Of a DNA stretch of 64,000 nucleotides, positions 33,314 through 42,783 are shown piece after piece. A program made the position numbers and the translations under genes. Within the stretch, counting starts at the first letter, position 1. Every line of letters begins with the position of its first letter. Below the pieces are notes generated by a model. The model did not search any database. It was not told the DNA's origin and worked only from the letters and a program-made list of their open reading frames with translations. Origin of the DNA: Nonomuraea guangzhouensis (GTDB lineage Bacteria; Actinomycetota; Actinomycetes; Streptosporangiales; Streptosporangiaceae); assembly GCF_019396345.1 (NCBI RefSeq), contig NZ_JAHKRM010000015.1:51642-115641 (forward strand), read 5' to 3'.

Positions 33314-34456
33314 TCAGGTCGGGTTCGAAGCGCGACACCCGTCCTTACGGTCTTCTTCGCCGCCCTTCTCCGTGTCCAGATCGTAGGGATCCAACGGTGG
33401 GCCGGTCGGTTTCACCGCGTCCGGAGCCGAGTCGGGGTAGTCGGGGTGGATGAAGGCGTCGTCCACGTCGCAGCGCGCGGGAGTGCTGCTGAAACCCCAG
33501 CTCGACAGCCACAGGACGAGCTCTCCCGCATCCCGGAAGACGAATACGCTGCCGGTGGGGTGAGCGACGAGACGGATCGTCGTGGCGGGCGCTCCTGGGC
33601 GGTGTACGGCATAGGTGATGGTGTGGTTCAGCTTCACCAGGACGCCGCTGCGTCCGTATTTCCGGGCCTTGGTCAGTGTGGTGCGGCCGTTGACCTTGAT
33701 GACGTCCGTGGAGAGCTGGGCGGTCTTCGGGGCGAAGCTGATCACCCAGCCGCGGCTGTCGGGGTCGTTCTTGCCCTTCTTCCGCGGGTCCAGGTTCTTC
33801 CGGAACCAGACGCGTTGCTCGCGGTCGAGCAGCTTGCTGAAGGCGGTCGGCTTGCCGCCCATGAGCGTTTTGTGGTCGAGGTAGGCCGCGGCCATGAGCT
33901 CGCGGGTGCGGTCCAGGGCCTTCGCGACGTCCTTCTTCGACACGCCGCCGATCGCCTTCGCCCTCGGCATCACGAAGCCCGCCGCGCCGTCGGCGTACTT
34001 CTCGGCGGGTGAGCCCTCGAACGGGTCCGCGGCGGTCTCCCCTCCCGGGGCCGCCGTCTCCGTCGCGCCGGTCGCCTCCGGAGCTGCGGTCGCCTCCGGA
34101 GCTGCGGTCGCCTCCGGAGTTGCGGTCGCATCCTGGATAAAGGTCGCTACGTTGGCCCCCTCCGGAGGCATGATCACCGGCTGGGTCTCCTCGGGGACCG
34201 GGCCCGCCGGCCGTGCCGACGGAGACAGCAGGTCGGGGCGGAAGGCGACGACCGCGCCCGCGGCGGCGATCACCGTGATCACCGCGGCGGTGGCCAGCAG
34301 CCCGCGTCCGGCCCGCCCCAGAGGCCGCATGGCCTTGTCCGAGCGCGGCGGTCGGCTCCCCCGGGTGGCCGCCGCGCGCATCCTGCGCTGCTCGTCCGCG
34401 TCGATCTGCGAGACGAGCTCGTTGAAGCGCGCGTCTAAGTCATCCCCGTTCGTCAT
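33314..34456 (-). CDS. Single-span membrane protein, unknown function
   Basis: A 380-aa product. Residues 1-50 are cytosolic and acidic (GDDLDARFNELVSQIDADEQ), like anti-sigma or anchor tails. One membrane span follows (LLATAAVITVIAAAGAVVAF), then a Pro/Ala/Glu linker with repeats of EATAAP, and an extracytoplasmic domain of about 220 residues with two cysteines. No family is recognised. ATG 34456 has no clear Shine-Dalgarno site; an in-frame ATG 9 bases upstream is also possible. It is divergent from the RDD gene and ends just before the GlnR box of glnA. Confidence 0.75.
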   Translation of the reverse strand: MTNGDDLDARFNELVSQIDADEQRRMRAAATRGSRPPRSDKAMRPLGRAGRGLLATAAVITVIAAAGAVVAFRPDLLSPSARPAGPVPEETQPVIMPPEGANVATFIQDATATPEATAAPEATAAPEATGATETAAPGGETAADPFEGSPAEKYADGAAGFVMPRAKAIGGVSKKDVAKALDRTRELMAAAYLDHKTLMGGKPTAFSKLLDREQRVWFRKNLDPRKKGKNDPDSRGWVISFAPKTAQLSTDVIKVNGRTTLTKARKYGRSGVLVKLNHTITYAVHRPGAPATTIRLVAHPTGSVFVFRDAGELVLWLSSWGFSSTPARCDVDDAFIHPDYPDSAPDAVKPTGPPLDPYDLDTEKGGEEDRKDGCRASNPT

Positions 34457-34544
34457 GGCGAACATGATGGGGGAGAAAAGTGATCTTTGTGCCGCGAATG
34501 GGTCACGATCCCGACCGGCCCCCCTGCCGGATACCGTGGAGGGC

Positions 34545-35006
34545 ATGAGCAGGAACGAACCGCGCTGGACCCAGACCTGGCTGGGGGGCGTCAGGGCGGC
34601 CGGGGTCGATCTCGGGTACCCAGGCGAACGCCTGGGCCTGCCCGAGCAGGGGAGCGGCGCGATCGCCGGGTGGGGGCGGCGCATCGCCGCGCTGGTCGTC
34701 GACTGGATGATCTGCACCTGGGTGGTCGTGCAGTTGGTGCTGAGGATGAACCCGGCGGAGTCGCCATGGGCGGTCGTGGCGGTGTTCGCGGTGCAGTACG
34801 CGCTGCTCGTCGGGCTGATGGGGCAGACGTTCGGGCACCGGCTCGCGGGCATCAGGGTCGCCGCGCTGGACGGTGGCAGCCCGCGGCTGCTGCCCGTGCT
34901 CGTACGCACATTGCTGCTCTGCCTGACCGTGCCCGCGCTCATCTGGGATCGCGACCACAGGGGAGTCCACGACCGCGCCTCCAACACGATGGTCGTTCGT
35001 ATGTGA
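34545..35006 (+). CDS. RDD-family membrane protein
   Basis: A 153-aa protein with three hydrophobic spans. The first follows the Arg-Asp pattern of the family (WGRRIAALVVDWMICTWVVV), the second is VAVFAVQYALLVGLMG, and the third is near LLPVLVRTLLLCLTV. The ending DRDHRGVHDRASNTMVV is also typical. GGAGGG lies 4 bases before ATG 34545. The family is found next to glnA in many actinobacteria; its role, possibly transport, is not settled. Confidence 0.9.
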   Translation: MSRNEPRWTQTWLGGVRAAGVDLGYPGERLGLPEQGSGAIAGWGRRIAALVVDWMICTWVVVQLVLRMNPAESPWAVVAVFAVQYALLVGLMGQTFGHRLAGIRVAALDGGSPRLLPVLVRTLLLCLTVPALIWDRDHRGVHDRASNTMVVRM

Positions 35007-35024
35007 GTCATGTGAGCCTCATTG

Positions 35025-35066
35025 ACAACGTTGTCTGCTCGGGATCTGCTGTTGACAACGTTGTCA
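35025..35066 (+). promoter_or_regulatory. Two LacI-type operators before the GH92 gene
   Basis: GACAACGTTGTC (35025-35036) and TGACAACGTTGTCA (35053-35066) are perfect palindromes with the AACGTT core typical of LacI-family sites. Their centres are 29 bases apart, close to three helical turns, so two dimers could bind the same face. The second lies directly before the ribosome site. No LacI gene is in the window. Confidence 0.8.
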
Positions 35067-35075
35067 GGAGGCGAC

Positions 35076-38000
35076 ATGCGGAGAGCACATCTTGCGGTCA
35101 TGGCGGCCGTGGCCTCACTGGGATTCGCCGGGTTATCCGGGGTGGCGGTGGCCGATCCACCTCCGTCACCCCTGCCGTCGGACGCGCCGTCGGCGGCACC
35201 CACGCAGCCGACGCCCATCGAGGAGGTGACGCCGGCCCCGAACGCGAGACGGGGGGCGGTGCGCACCGCCCCGCCGGGGGCGCTCTTCTACTCCTCCCTC
35301 GAGACCGGCGACCCGCAGCCGGCCTGGCTCAACACGGTCGACGAGGGCAGGAAGGCCGAGGGGATCACCGGCAGCACCACGGGCGGCATCCCGGGCAACA
35401 TCACCGACGAGGTCGTCGACATCGCGGCCAGCGGCGAGAACACCGCCTCGGGCGAGGTGAAGGAGAACCTGCTCGACGGCGACGTCAACACCAAGTGGCT
35501 GGCGTTCACCAGCACGGGCTGGGTGTCGGTGAAGCTGTCCAAGCCCATCGCGGTCACCCGGTACGCCATGGCCTCCGCCAACGACGCCGCCCAGCGCGAC
35601 CCGCGCGACTGGGCGCTTGAGGGATCGGCGGACGGGCAGAGCTGGACGGCCGTGGACACGCGGGCGGGAGAGGTGTTCGACGCCCGGCTGAAGACCCGCG
35701 AGTTCGATGTCGCGCATCCGGCCTCCTACCTCTACTACCGGCTCGACATCACGCGGATCGGCTCGGGCACGATCGTCCAGCTCGCCGAGCTCCAGCTCTC
35801 GGACGGCGACACCGCCCCGAAACCGCGCTCCGACATGCGCAGCCTGATCGGCCCCGGCCCCGGCAGCGGCTACACCGCCAAGCCCCGCGCCGGCTACACG
35901 GGCCTCAAGGCGCTGCGTTATTCGGGCAGCACGACCACCAGCGGCGGCGGCCACTCGGCCAACAAGGTGTTCGAGACGGACATCGAGGTCACGGCCGACA
36001 CCGAACTGTCGTACGTGCTGTTCCCCGAGTTCACCGGCGCCTCGCTGAGCTACCCCAGCACGTACGCGAGCGTGGACCTGGCCTTCGCCGACGGCACCTA
36101 CCTCAGCGATCTCAAGGCCAAGGACCAGCACGGCATCACGCTGACCCCACGGGCGCAGGGCGAGTCCAAGACCCTCTACGCCGACCAGTGGAACTTCCAG
36201 CGCTCCCGCATCGGCGACGTGGCCAAGGGCAAGCGGATCAAGCGCATCCTGGTCGCCTTCGACGCGCCGGCCGGGCCGCTGCCGTTCAAGGGCTGGGTGG
36301 ACGACATCACGCTCGTCAACGCCAAGCCGCGGCAGGTCGACAGCCTGGCCGACCATGTGGTGACGACGCGCGGCACCCAGTCGACCGGCGGCTTCTCGCG
36401 GGGCAACAACTTCCCGGCCACGGCCGTGCCGCACGGGTTCAACTTCTGGACGCCGATGACGGGCTCCGGGTCGAACTCGTGGCTGTACGAGTACCACCGC
36501 AACGGCAACGCCGACAACATTCCGACCATCCAGGCGTTCGCCGCCAGCCACGAGCCGAGCCCCTGGATGGGCGACCGGCAGTCCTTCCAGGTCATGCCGT
36601 CGCTGCTGGCCACGCCGAACCCCGACCGGGTCGCCAGGGCCACCCCGTTCCTGCACTCGGGCGAGACCGCCAAGCCGTACTACTACGGGGTCGACCTGCT
36701 CAACGGCATCCGTACGGAGATCGCGCCCGCGGACCACGCGGCGGTGTTCCGCTTCACCTTCCCCGGCGACAGCGGCAGCCTGATCTTCGACAACTACAAC
36801 AACAACGGCGGGCTGACCATCGACCAGGGCGTCGTCACCGGCTTCACCGACACGCGGAGCGGCCTGTCGGCGGGCGCCACCCGGATGTACGTCTACGCGG
36901 TCTTCGACCAGCAGCCCACCGCAGGCGGCAAGCTGACCGGGGCGGGCCGCGACAACGTGACCGGCTATCTCGCCTTCTCCGCCAAGCAGGTCACGATGCG
37001 CATCGCCACCTCGTTCCTCGGCGTGGCGCAGGCCAAGCACAATCTTGAGCTGGAGAACGGCACGTTCGACGAGGTCAAGGCACGGGCCCAGCGCGCCTGG
37101 GCGGACAAGCTGGGCACCGTCGAGGTCGAGGGCGCCACGCCGGACCAGCTCACCACCCTCTACTCGAACCTGTACCGGCTGTTCCTCTATCCGAACTCGG
37201 GCTTCGAGAACACCGGCACCGCCGCCACCCCCGTCTACAAGTACGCCAGCCCGGTCTCGGCCAGGAGCGGACCCGACACCCCTACGCAGACCGGGGCCAA
37301 GATCGTGGACGGCAAGATCTACGTCAACAACGGCTTCTGGGACACCTACCGGACGACCTGGCCCGCCTACTCGCTGCTCGCGCCCGAGGCGGGCGAGCTG
37401 ATCGACGGGTTCGTCCAGCAGTACCGCGACGGCGGCTGGATCGCCCGGTGGTCCTCGCCCGGCTACGCCGACCTCATGGTCGGCACCAGCTCGGACGTGG
37501 CCTTCGCCGACGCCTACAGCAAGGGCGTGCGCGGCTTCGACGCCAAGGCGGCGTATGCGGCGGCGGTGAAGAACGCCACCGTCGTGCCGACGAACCCGGC
37601 CGTCGGCCGCAAGGGACTGCAGACCTCGATCTTCCGGGGGTACACCGCGCTGAACGAGGTAGGCGAGGGCCTGTCCTGGGCCATGGACGGATATATCAAC
37701 GACTTCGGCATCTCGACCATGGCCGCGTCCCTGGCGAAGACCGCCACCGGCCCGGAGAAGGCCCGCTACCTGGAGGAGTCCGAATATTTCCGTAACAGGG
37801 CCCTGAACTACGTCAACATGTTCGACCCGGAGGTCGGCTTCTTCCAGGGCCGCGACTCCACGGGCAAGTGGCGGCACACCAAGGCCGACTACGACCCCCG
37901 CGTCTGGGGCTACGACTACACCGAGACCGACGGCTGGAACATGGCCTTCCACGCGCCCCAGGACGGCACCGGACTCGCCGCCCTCTACGGCGGGCGCGCG

Positions 38001-39362
38001 GGCCTGGCCAAGAAGCTCGACGCGTTCTTCGCCGACCAGGAGACGGCCACCTTCCCCGGCTCGTACAACGGCGTGATCCACGAGATGCGCGAGGCCAGGG
38101 ACGTCCGCATGGGTCAGTACGGCCACAGCAACCAGCCCTCGCACCACATCATCTACATGTACGACCACGCGGGGCAGCCGTGGAAGGCGCAGGCCAAGGT
38201 CAGGGAGGCGCTGTCGCGGCTGTACCTGGGCAGTGAGATCGGCCAGGGCTATCCGGGCGACGAGGACAACGGCGAGATGTCCGCCTGGTACGTCTTCAGC
38301 GCCCTCGGCTTCTACCCGTTGCAGGCCGGCAGCCAGGACTACGCGATCGGCTCGCCGCTGTTCACCAAGGCCACCGTGCACCTGCCCAGTGGCAAGGAGC
38401 TGGTGATCAAGGCGCCGGCCAACAGCGCCAAGAACGTCTATGTCCAGGGCCTGAAGGTGAACGGCAAGGCGTGGAAGTCCACCGCGCTGCCGCACGACGT
38501 ACTGGCCAGTGGGGCCGTACTGGACTTCGCGATGGGCGCCACGCCATCCACGTGGGGCGAGCCGCCCGAGTCGATCACGCCTGACGGTGAGACGCCCCGG
38601 CCGATGCGTGACATCCCGGTCACCGGTGGCCCGGCGGCGCTGTCGGACGACACCTCACTGACCCAAGCCACCATTTCCGGAAATATCACCCTCCAGGCGG
38701 GAGTGCGGGAGAAGGTGGACTTCTACACGCTCACCTCGGCGGCCCCCGGCTCCCTGTCGTGGCGGCTCGAAGGCTCCTATGACGGCACGACCTGGACGGT
38801 CATCGACCAGCGTGACGGCCAGGCGTTCGACCAGGCGAAGCAGACCCGGCCCTTCAAGGTCACCAGCCCGGGCCGGTACGCCCAGTACCGCCTCACCACC
38901 TCCGGCACGCTGGCCGAGCTGGAACTGCTGGCAGCCCCGGATCCGACCTGCACGCGGACCGTCACCGGCACCCACAGCGGCCCGCTCACGGCCGGCTCCG
39001 GCGTGACCTGCCTGGCGGCGGGCGCGAACGTGACCGGCCCCGTCGTGGTCCGCCAGGGCGCCTCGCTGATCGCGCGGGGCGCCACGATCGGCGGGCCGGT
39101 CACGGCGGTGGGCGCCGCCCGGCTGGTCCTGGTGGACACCTCCGTGGGCGGACCGCTCACGGCGACCTCGGTGAAGGAGCTGTCGCTGGAGAGGTCGACG
39201 GTCGGCGGGCCGGTCACGCTGATCGGCGACAGCGGGCCCCTGATCGCCGCCAGCACGGTCAAGGGGCCGCTGACCTGCACGGGCAACTCCCCGGCCCCGA
39301 CCGGGAACGGCCTGCCCAACACGGTCTCCGGGCCGTCGATCGGGCAGTGCAAGGGGCTGTAG
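35076..39362 (+). CDS. Secreted GH92 alpha-mannosidase with accessory domains
   Basis: A 1428-aa exported enzyme. AGGAGG precedes ATG 35076, then a signal peptide (AHLAVMAAVASLGFAGL, cleavage near AVADPP). Residues about 110-260 are an F5/8 type C (CBM32-like) module (LLDGDVNTKWLAF, then DWALEGSADGQSW). The GH92 catalytic region spans about 440-1160, with FSRGNNFPATAVPHGFNFW, VNNGFWDTYRTTWPAYSLL, TDGWNMAFHAPQDG and the hallmark GEMSAWYVFSALGFYP. A second partial F5/8-like region and a C-terminal beta-solenoid-like stretch of repeated GGPVT strands follow. GH92 enzymes remove alpha-mannose from N-glycans or mannans and need calcium. Two LacI operators precede it. Confidence 0.93.
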   Translation: MRRAHLAVMAAVASLGFAGLSGVAVADPPPSPLPSDAPSAAPTQPTPIEEVTPAPNARRGAVRTAPPGALFYSSLETGDPQPAWLNTVDEGRKAEGITGSTTGGIPGNITDEVVDIAASGENTASGEVKENLLDGDVNTKWLAFTSTGWVSVKLSKPIAVTRYAMASANDAAQRDPRDWALEGSADGQSWTAVDTRAGEVFDARLKTREFDVAHPASYLYYRLDITRIGSGTIVQLAELQLSDGDTAPKPRSDMRSLIGPGPGSGYTAKPRAGYTGLKALRYSGSTTTSGGGHSANKVFETDIEVTADTELSYVLFPEFTGASLSYPSTYASVDLAFADGTYLSDLKAKDQHGITLTPRAQGESKTLYADQWNFQRSRIGDVAKGKRIKRILVAFDAPAGPLPFKGWVDDITLVNAKPRQVDSLADHVVTTRGTQSTGGFSRGNNFPATAVPHGFNFWTPMTGSGSNSWLYEYHRNGNADNIPTIQAFAASHEPSPWMGDRQSFQVMPSLLATPNPDRVARATPFLHSGETAKPYYYGVDLLNGIRTEIAPADHAAVFRFTFPGDSGSLIFDNYNNNGGLTIDQGVVTGFTDTRSGLSAGATRMYVYAVFDQQPTAGGKLTGAGRDNVTGYLAFSAKQVTMRIATSFLGVAQAKHNLELENGTFDEVKARAQRAWADKLGTVEVEGATPDQLTTLYSNLYRLFLYPNSGFENTGTAATPVYKYASPVSARSGPDTPTQTGAKIVDGKIYVNNGFWDTYRTTWPAYSLLAPEAGELIDGFVQQYRDGGWIARWSSPGYADLMVGTSSDVAFADAYSKGVRGFDAKAAYAAAVKNATVVPTNPAVGRKGLQTSIFRGYTALNEVGEGLSWAMDGYINDFGISTMAASLAKTATGPEKARYLEESEYFRNRALNYVNMFDPEVGFFQGRDSTGKWRHTKADYDPRVWGYDYTETDGWNMAFHAPQDGTGLAALYGGRAGLAKKLDAFFADQETATFPGSYNGVIHEMREARDVRMGQYGHSNQPSHHIIYMYDHAGQPWKAQAKVREALSRLYLGSEIGQGYPGDEDNGEMSAWYVFSALGFYPLQAGSQDYAIGSPLFTKATVHLPSGKELVIKAPANSAKNVYVQGLKVNGKAWKSTALPHDVLASGAVLDFAMGATPSTWGEPPESITPDGETPRPMRDIPVTGGPAALSDDTSLTQATISGNITLQAGVREKVDFYTLTSAAPGSLSWRLEGSYDGTTWTVIDQRDGQAFDQAKQTRPFKVTSPGRYAQYRLTTSGTLAELELLAAPDPTCTRTVTGTHSGPLTAGSGVTCLAAGANVTGPVVVRQGASLIARGATIGGPVTAVGAARLVLVDTSVGGPLTATSVKELSLERSTVGGPVTLIGDSGPLIAASTVKGPLTCTGNSPAPTGNGLPNTVSGPSIGQCKGL

Positions 39363-39368
39363 CCGGGA

Positions 39369-39411
39369 AAACCGTACCGGGTTAGATTTCTAACCCGGTA
39401 CGGTTTATGCT
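39369..39411 (+). promoter_or_regulatory. 38-bp perfect palindrome with leaderless -10, TetR operator
   Basis: Arms 39369-39386 and 39389-39406 are perfect 18-base complements around TT. TATGCT (39406-39411) is a -10 six bases before ATG 39418, with TTAGAT as a weak -35 inside the palindrome. The element can act as the operator of the TetR gene and, as RNA, as the terminator of the GH92 gene that ends 6 bases before it. Confidence 0.8.
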
Positions 39412-39417
39412 GCCCTC

Positions 39418-40035
39418 ATGATGGCGGGACTCAGGGAGAAGAAGAAGGAGCAGACACGGCGGCGGATCGCCGAGGTGGCGCTGCGGATGTTCGCCGAACG
39501 CGGCTACGAGGCCGTGACGGTCAACGAGATCGCCGAGGCGGCCGAGGTCGCGAAGGTCACGCTGTTCACGTACTTCCCGACCAAGGAGTGCCTGGTCCTC
39601 GACGTGGTCAAGGACGACACGGCGAAGATCGTCACCGAGCGGAGGCCGGGGCAGACGCCGCTCGGGGCGCTGCGCGCGCACTACGGGGCGTTCGCCGCCG
39701 AGGGGATCAGGGAGGTCGACGTCGACGGCCTGCTCACCCGGATTCGGGTGATCTCGGCCAGTCCGACGCTGATGGCGGGGCTGCACCAGACCCAGGCGGG
39801 GCAGCGTTACGAGCTGGCCGCCGCGCTGGCGGGCGCGCGGGGCGTGCCGGACGGGGCGTACGAGCTGCTGGACCAGCTCATGGCCGCGCAGATCGGCGCC
39901 GTGCTCATGACGCTGCAGGAGGGGTTCTTCCAGCGGCTCGGCGCGGGGACGCCCATCGCGGAGGCGGGCCGCCGGCTGGCGAACGAGGTCGAGCTCGCCT
40001 TCGACCTTCTCGAGCACGGCTTCACCGGACAATAA
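39418..40035 (+). CDS. TetR-family regulator
   Basis: A 205-aa regulator. The N-terminal HTH is EQTRRRIAEVALRMFAERG then VTVNEIAEAAEVAKVTLFTY. The start is ATG 39418 (or 39421), directly behind a -10 element, so the mRNA is probably leaderless. A 38-bp perfect palindrome covers its promoter and predicts tight self-repression. The next gene starts 11 bases after its stop, so both are probably controlled together. Confidence 0.92.
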   Translation: MMAGLREKKKEQTRRRIAEVALRMFAERGYEAVTVNEIAEAAEVAKVTLFTYFPTKECLVLDVVKDDTAKIVTERRPGQTPLGALRAHYGAFAAEGIREVDVDGLLTRIRVISASPTLMAGLHQTQAGQRYELAAALAGARGVPDGAYELLDQLMAAQIGAVLMTLQEGFFQRLGAGTPIAEAGRRLANEVELAFDLLEHGFTGQ

Positions 40036-40046
40036 GGGGATATTTC

Positions 40047-40985
40047 GTGAAAAAAGGTATCAACTATGACACCGGGTTCCTGCCGGGGGAGAGCCTGTCC
40101 CGCGCGGCGTTCGACGCCGAGACGGTCGGTCGCGAGATGCGGGTGATAGCCGATGAGCTGCACTGCGCGGTCGTACGCGTCTCCGGCCGCGACCCGGAGC
40201 GGCTGAGCCTGGCGGCCGAGCAGGCCGCCGCGGCCGGGCTGGAGGTCTGGTTCGCGCCCTTCCCCGTCGACCTGCCGCCGGAGCGGATACTTCCCCTCTA
40301 CGCCGACTGCGCCGAACGAGCCGAGGCCGTACGGCGGAGCGGCGCCGAGGTGGTGCTGGTCACCGGGTGCGAGACCAGCGCCTTCTGCGACGGGTTCCTG
40401 CCCGGCGCCGACTACAACGAGCGGTTGCGGGCGATGATGTCGGCCGACATGGAGTGGTGGCAGTCGCTGGGCACGGTCATGGGCCGCTTCAACGGTTTCC
40501 TCGGCGAGGCCGCCGAGACGGTCAGGCCGCTGTTCGGCGGCCGGATCACCTATGCCTCCGGGCCGTGGGAGTTCGTCGACTGGACGCCGTTCGACCTGGT
40601 CGGCGTGGACGCCTACCGTGCGGCGTACAACGCTCACAGCTTCGCGGAGGAGCTGCGCGGCCACTTCAAGCACGGTAAGCCCGTCGTGGTGACCGAGTTC
40701 GGCACCTGCGCCTACAAGGGGGCGGGGGAGCGCGGGGGCATGGCATGGGTCGTGCCCGAGGGCTCGGAGCGCGACGAGGGCGAGCAGGTCCGCTACCTGA
40801 ACGAGCTGCTCGACGTCTTCGAACGGGAGGGCGTCGACACGGCCCTGTGGTTCACCTTCGCCTCCTACAACCGGCCCGGCGAGGCCGACCTCGGCGCGTA
40901 CGGCGTGGTCAGGATGCTCGACGAGACCCGCTGGGAGCCCAAGGCGGCCTTCCACGCGATGGCGGCCAGGTACGGGCGAGACTGA
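40047..40985 (+). CDS. TIM-barrel glycosidase-like protein
   Basis: A 312-aa soluble protein. GINYDTGFLPGE at the start, EVWFAPFPVDLP, the aromatic WWQSLG region and VVTEFGTCAYKGA near residue 220 follow the strand pattern of clan GH-A barrels, with Glu in TEFG at the nucleophile position. The second catalytic acid cannot be fixed by eye. Similar TetR-linked genes are sometimes labelled abortive infection protein, without visible support for that role. AAGGGGA lies 6 bases before GTG 40047. It forms a two-gene operon with the TetR gene. Confidence 0.7.
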   Translation: MKKGINYDTGFLPGESLSRAAFDAETVGREMRVIADELHCAVVRVSGRDPERLSLAAEQAAAAGLEVWFAPFPVDLPPERILPLYADCAERAEAVRRSGAEVVLVTGCETSAFCDGFLPGADYNERLRAMMSADMEWWQSLGTVMGRFNGFLGEAAETVRPLFGGRITYASGPWEFVDWTPFDLVGVDAYRAAYNAHSFAEELRGHFKHGKPVVVTEFGTCAYKGAGERGGMAWVVPEGSERDEGEQVRYLNELLDVFEREGVDTALWFTFASYNRPGEADLGAYGVVRMLDETRWEPKAAFHAMAARYGRD

Positions 40986-40999
40986 CTCGGGCCGACCGG

Positions 41000-41764
41000 T
41001 CAGGCGCGTGCGCAGCTGAAGATGGCGGTGCCCGGTATGTGCTCGCCGCGTAGCGGGCTCCAGCCGCCCCACACCCGGTCATGACCCGCCGGCCACTCGG
41101 GCTCCAGCAGCCCTGTCACGGTCAGCCCCGAGGCGACGATCAGGCCGATCCAGTCGCCCATCGTCCGATGGTGCTCGACGTAGGTCGGTGTGCCGTACTC
41201 GTCCATCTCGACATACGGCGAACGGTCGAAATAGGACCGGTCGGACGTCAGCCCGCGCGGCCCCGGATCGTCGGGGAAGGCCCACCGGATCGGATGGCTG
41301 ACCGAGAACACGAACCGGCCGCCCGGCCTGAGCACCCGGCCCACCTCCCGGAACACGGCCAGCGGATCGGCCACGAACGGCAGCGCCCCGAACGCCGAGC
41401 ACGCCAGATCGAACGACCCGCCGGCGAACGGGAGCACCTCGGCGTCGGCCTGCACCACAGGGACGTGCACGCCGGTGTCGAGGTCGATCCGCTGCGAGTG
41501 GCGCAACTGCCGGTGCGACAGGTCGAACGCGGCCACCTCGGCCCCCTGCCCGACCAGCCACCGCCCGCACTGCGCCGCGCCGCAGCCCATCTCCAGCACC
41601 CGCCGCCCGCGCACCTCGCCCAGCAGGCGCGCCTCGGCCTCGTCGACGCCCTCCGGGCACCAGACGAAGCCGGTGTCACGCAGGAACTCGCCGTGTTCGA
41701 CCTGGTAGTCGTCGGCGTTGCCGTCCCACCAGCCGCGGTTGGCCCGCGACGAGTCCGACAGCAT
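41000..41764 (-). CDS. SAM-dependent methyltransferase
   Basis: A 254-aa class I methyltransferase. VLEMGCGAAQCGRWL is the SAM-binding motif I, VVQADAEVLPFAGGSFDLA contains the post-II motifs, and VLRPGGRFVFSVSHPI is motif III. The family methylates small molecules. GAGGAG lies 8 bases before ATG 41764. It lies 20 bases beyond the DUF4191 stop in the same direction, so it may be read from that transcript. No substrate can be named. Confidence 0.9.
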   Translation of the reverse strand: MLSDSSRANRGWWDGNADDYQVEHGEFLRDTGFVWCPEGVDEAEARLLGEVRGRRVLEMGCGAAQCGRWLVGQGAEVAAFDLSHRQLRHSQRIDLDTGVHVPVVQADAEVLPFAGGSFDLACSAFGALPFVADPLAVFREVGRVLRPGGRFVFSVSHPIRWAFPDDPGPRGLTSDRSYFDRSPYVEMDEYGTPTYVEHHRTMGDWIGLIVASGLTVTGLLEPEWPAGHDRVWGGWSPLRGEHIPGTAIFSCARA

Positions 41765-41784
41765 CGGCGCACTCCTCAACGGCA

Positions 41785-42465
41785 CTAGCGCATCTTGGGG
41801 CCGCGCGGCACGCGGGCGCCCCTGGGCATCGGGCCCTTGGGCATCGGCATGTTCTTGGGGAGGGAGCGCAGGCGGTCCTTCACCTCGTTGACCGCGGGCT
41901 TCTTCAGGTTGCGCGGCAACTTCATGATGTGGCGCTGGAGCTTGCCCAGCGGGATCTGCCCCTCGCCGTCGCCGCACTGGATGTCGTAGATCTCGACGCC
42001 CAGCACCACCCGCGCGACGCGCTTCTTCTCGGCCGCGAGCATCTTCGCCACCCGGTTGCCGGGCCCCTCGGACACCAGCACGACACCCGGGAACCCGATG
42101 ACAAGGTGGATCAGGTCCTGGTCACGGTTGACCGCCATGGCCGGGGTGACCTGCCAGTTGCCCCGCATCCCCTGCAGCACCGCGGCCGCGGCGCCGGTCT
42201 GACCGTGCAGAATCGAATACTGGGCCTTCTGAGCCAGCTGCCCGAACACCACGAGGCCGACGGTGAGCGCGGCGAGCACGCCGAGGAACACCGAGTACCA
42301 CAGATAGTCCGTGACCAGCCCGATCACGACGACCACAGCCAGCGTGCCGACCGCCGAAAGGAAGACGATCGGCATCCCCTTGGGGTTGGCCTGCTTGATG
42401 ATCTGCGCGATCATGCGGAACTGCTTGATGCGTCCCGGCTTCTCTGGGTCCTCGGACTTTGCCAT
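41785..42465 (-). CDS. DUF4191 membrane protein
   Basis: A 226-aa protein with two close membrane spans (FLSAVGTLAVVVVIGLVTD and FLGVLAALTVGLVVFGQ) and a long cytosolic part with VLQGMRGNWQVTPAMAVNRD and VVLVSEGP, the signature of DUF4191. The C-terminus is rich in Pro, Met and Arg. ATG 42465 is preceded by TATTCT 7 bases upstream and no ribosome site, so it may be leaderless. In actinobacteria this gene normally sits between lipA and the RDD/glnA pair; here 6.8 kb separates it from RDD. Its function is unknown. Confidence 0.92.
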   Translation of the reverse strand: MAKSEDPEKPGRIKQFRMIAQIIKQANPKGMPIVFLSAVGTLAVVVVIGLVTDYLWYSVFLGVLAALTVGLVVFGQLAQKAQYSILHGQTGAAAAVLQGMRGNWQVTPAMAVNRDQDLIHLVIGFPGVVLVSEGPGNRVAKMLAAEKKRVARVVLGVEIYDIQCGDGEGQIPLGKLQRHIMKLPRNLKKPAVNEVKDRLRSLPKNMPMPKGPMPRGARVPRGPKMR

Positions 42466-42783
42466 GCTTCGAAGAATACAAACCAACCGGCCGGGATACG
42501 AAAACGCCCGTGGTCAATCGGGCAATTTTCTTTTACGGCAGAGCACGGCAGGCCCCGGTCGCCGACCGGGGCGGGGCTCTGTCCAGGGGTACGCTCCTGC
42601 GGTGATACGGGGCCGGGCGCCGTTACGAGACGGTGAGACCCCGGCCTACGTGAGCGTGACCAGGTGCGGGGCTGGGAAAGAGCGTGCGGATGATCGTTGA
42701 TCCGCCCGCGCCGCGTCGGTCACCGCCACCGTGCCCGAACTGTCATCGGCCGTTATCGAATCGTAGGACGGCACGGTACGAAG
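42466..42783. other. Intergenic region between lipA and DUF4191
   Basis: Contains the likely promoter of the DUF4191 gene and one GC-rich hairpin near 42551-42571 (CCCCGGTC against GACCGGGG). Plus-strand frames here show no ribosome site and no similarity. I see no riboswitch that I can name. Confidence 0.5.

Noticed and set aside
39369..39406. Simple terminator only
   Set aside because: The palindrome also covers the promoter of the TetR gene with a -10 at its edge, so an operator role is at least as likely.
42540..42700. Riboswitch or structured RNA between DUF4191 and lipA
   Set aside because: One GC-rich hairpin is present, but I could not match any known riboswitch core.
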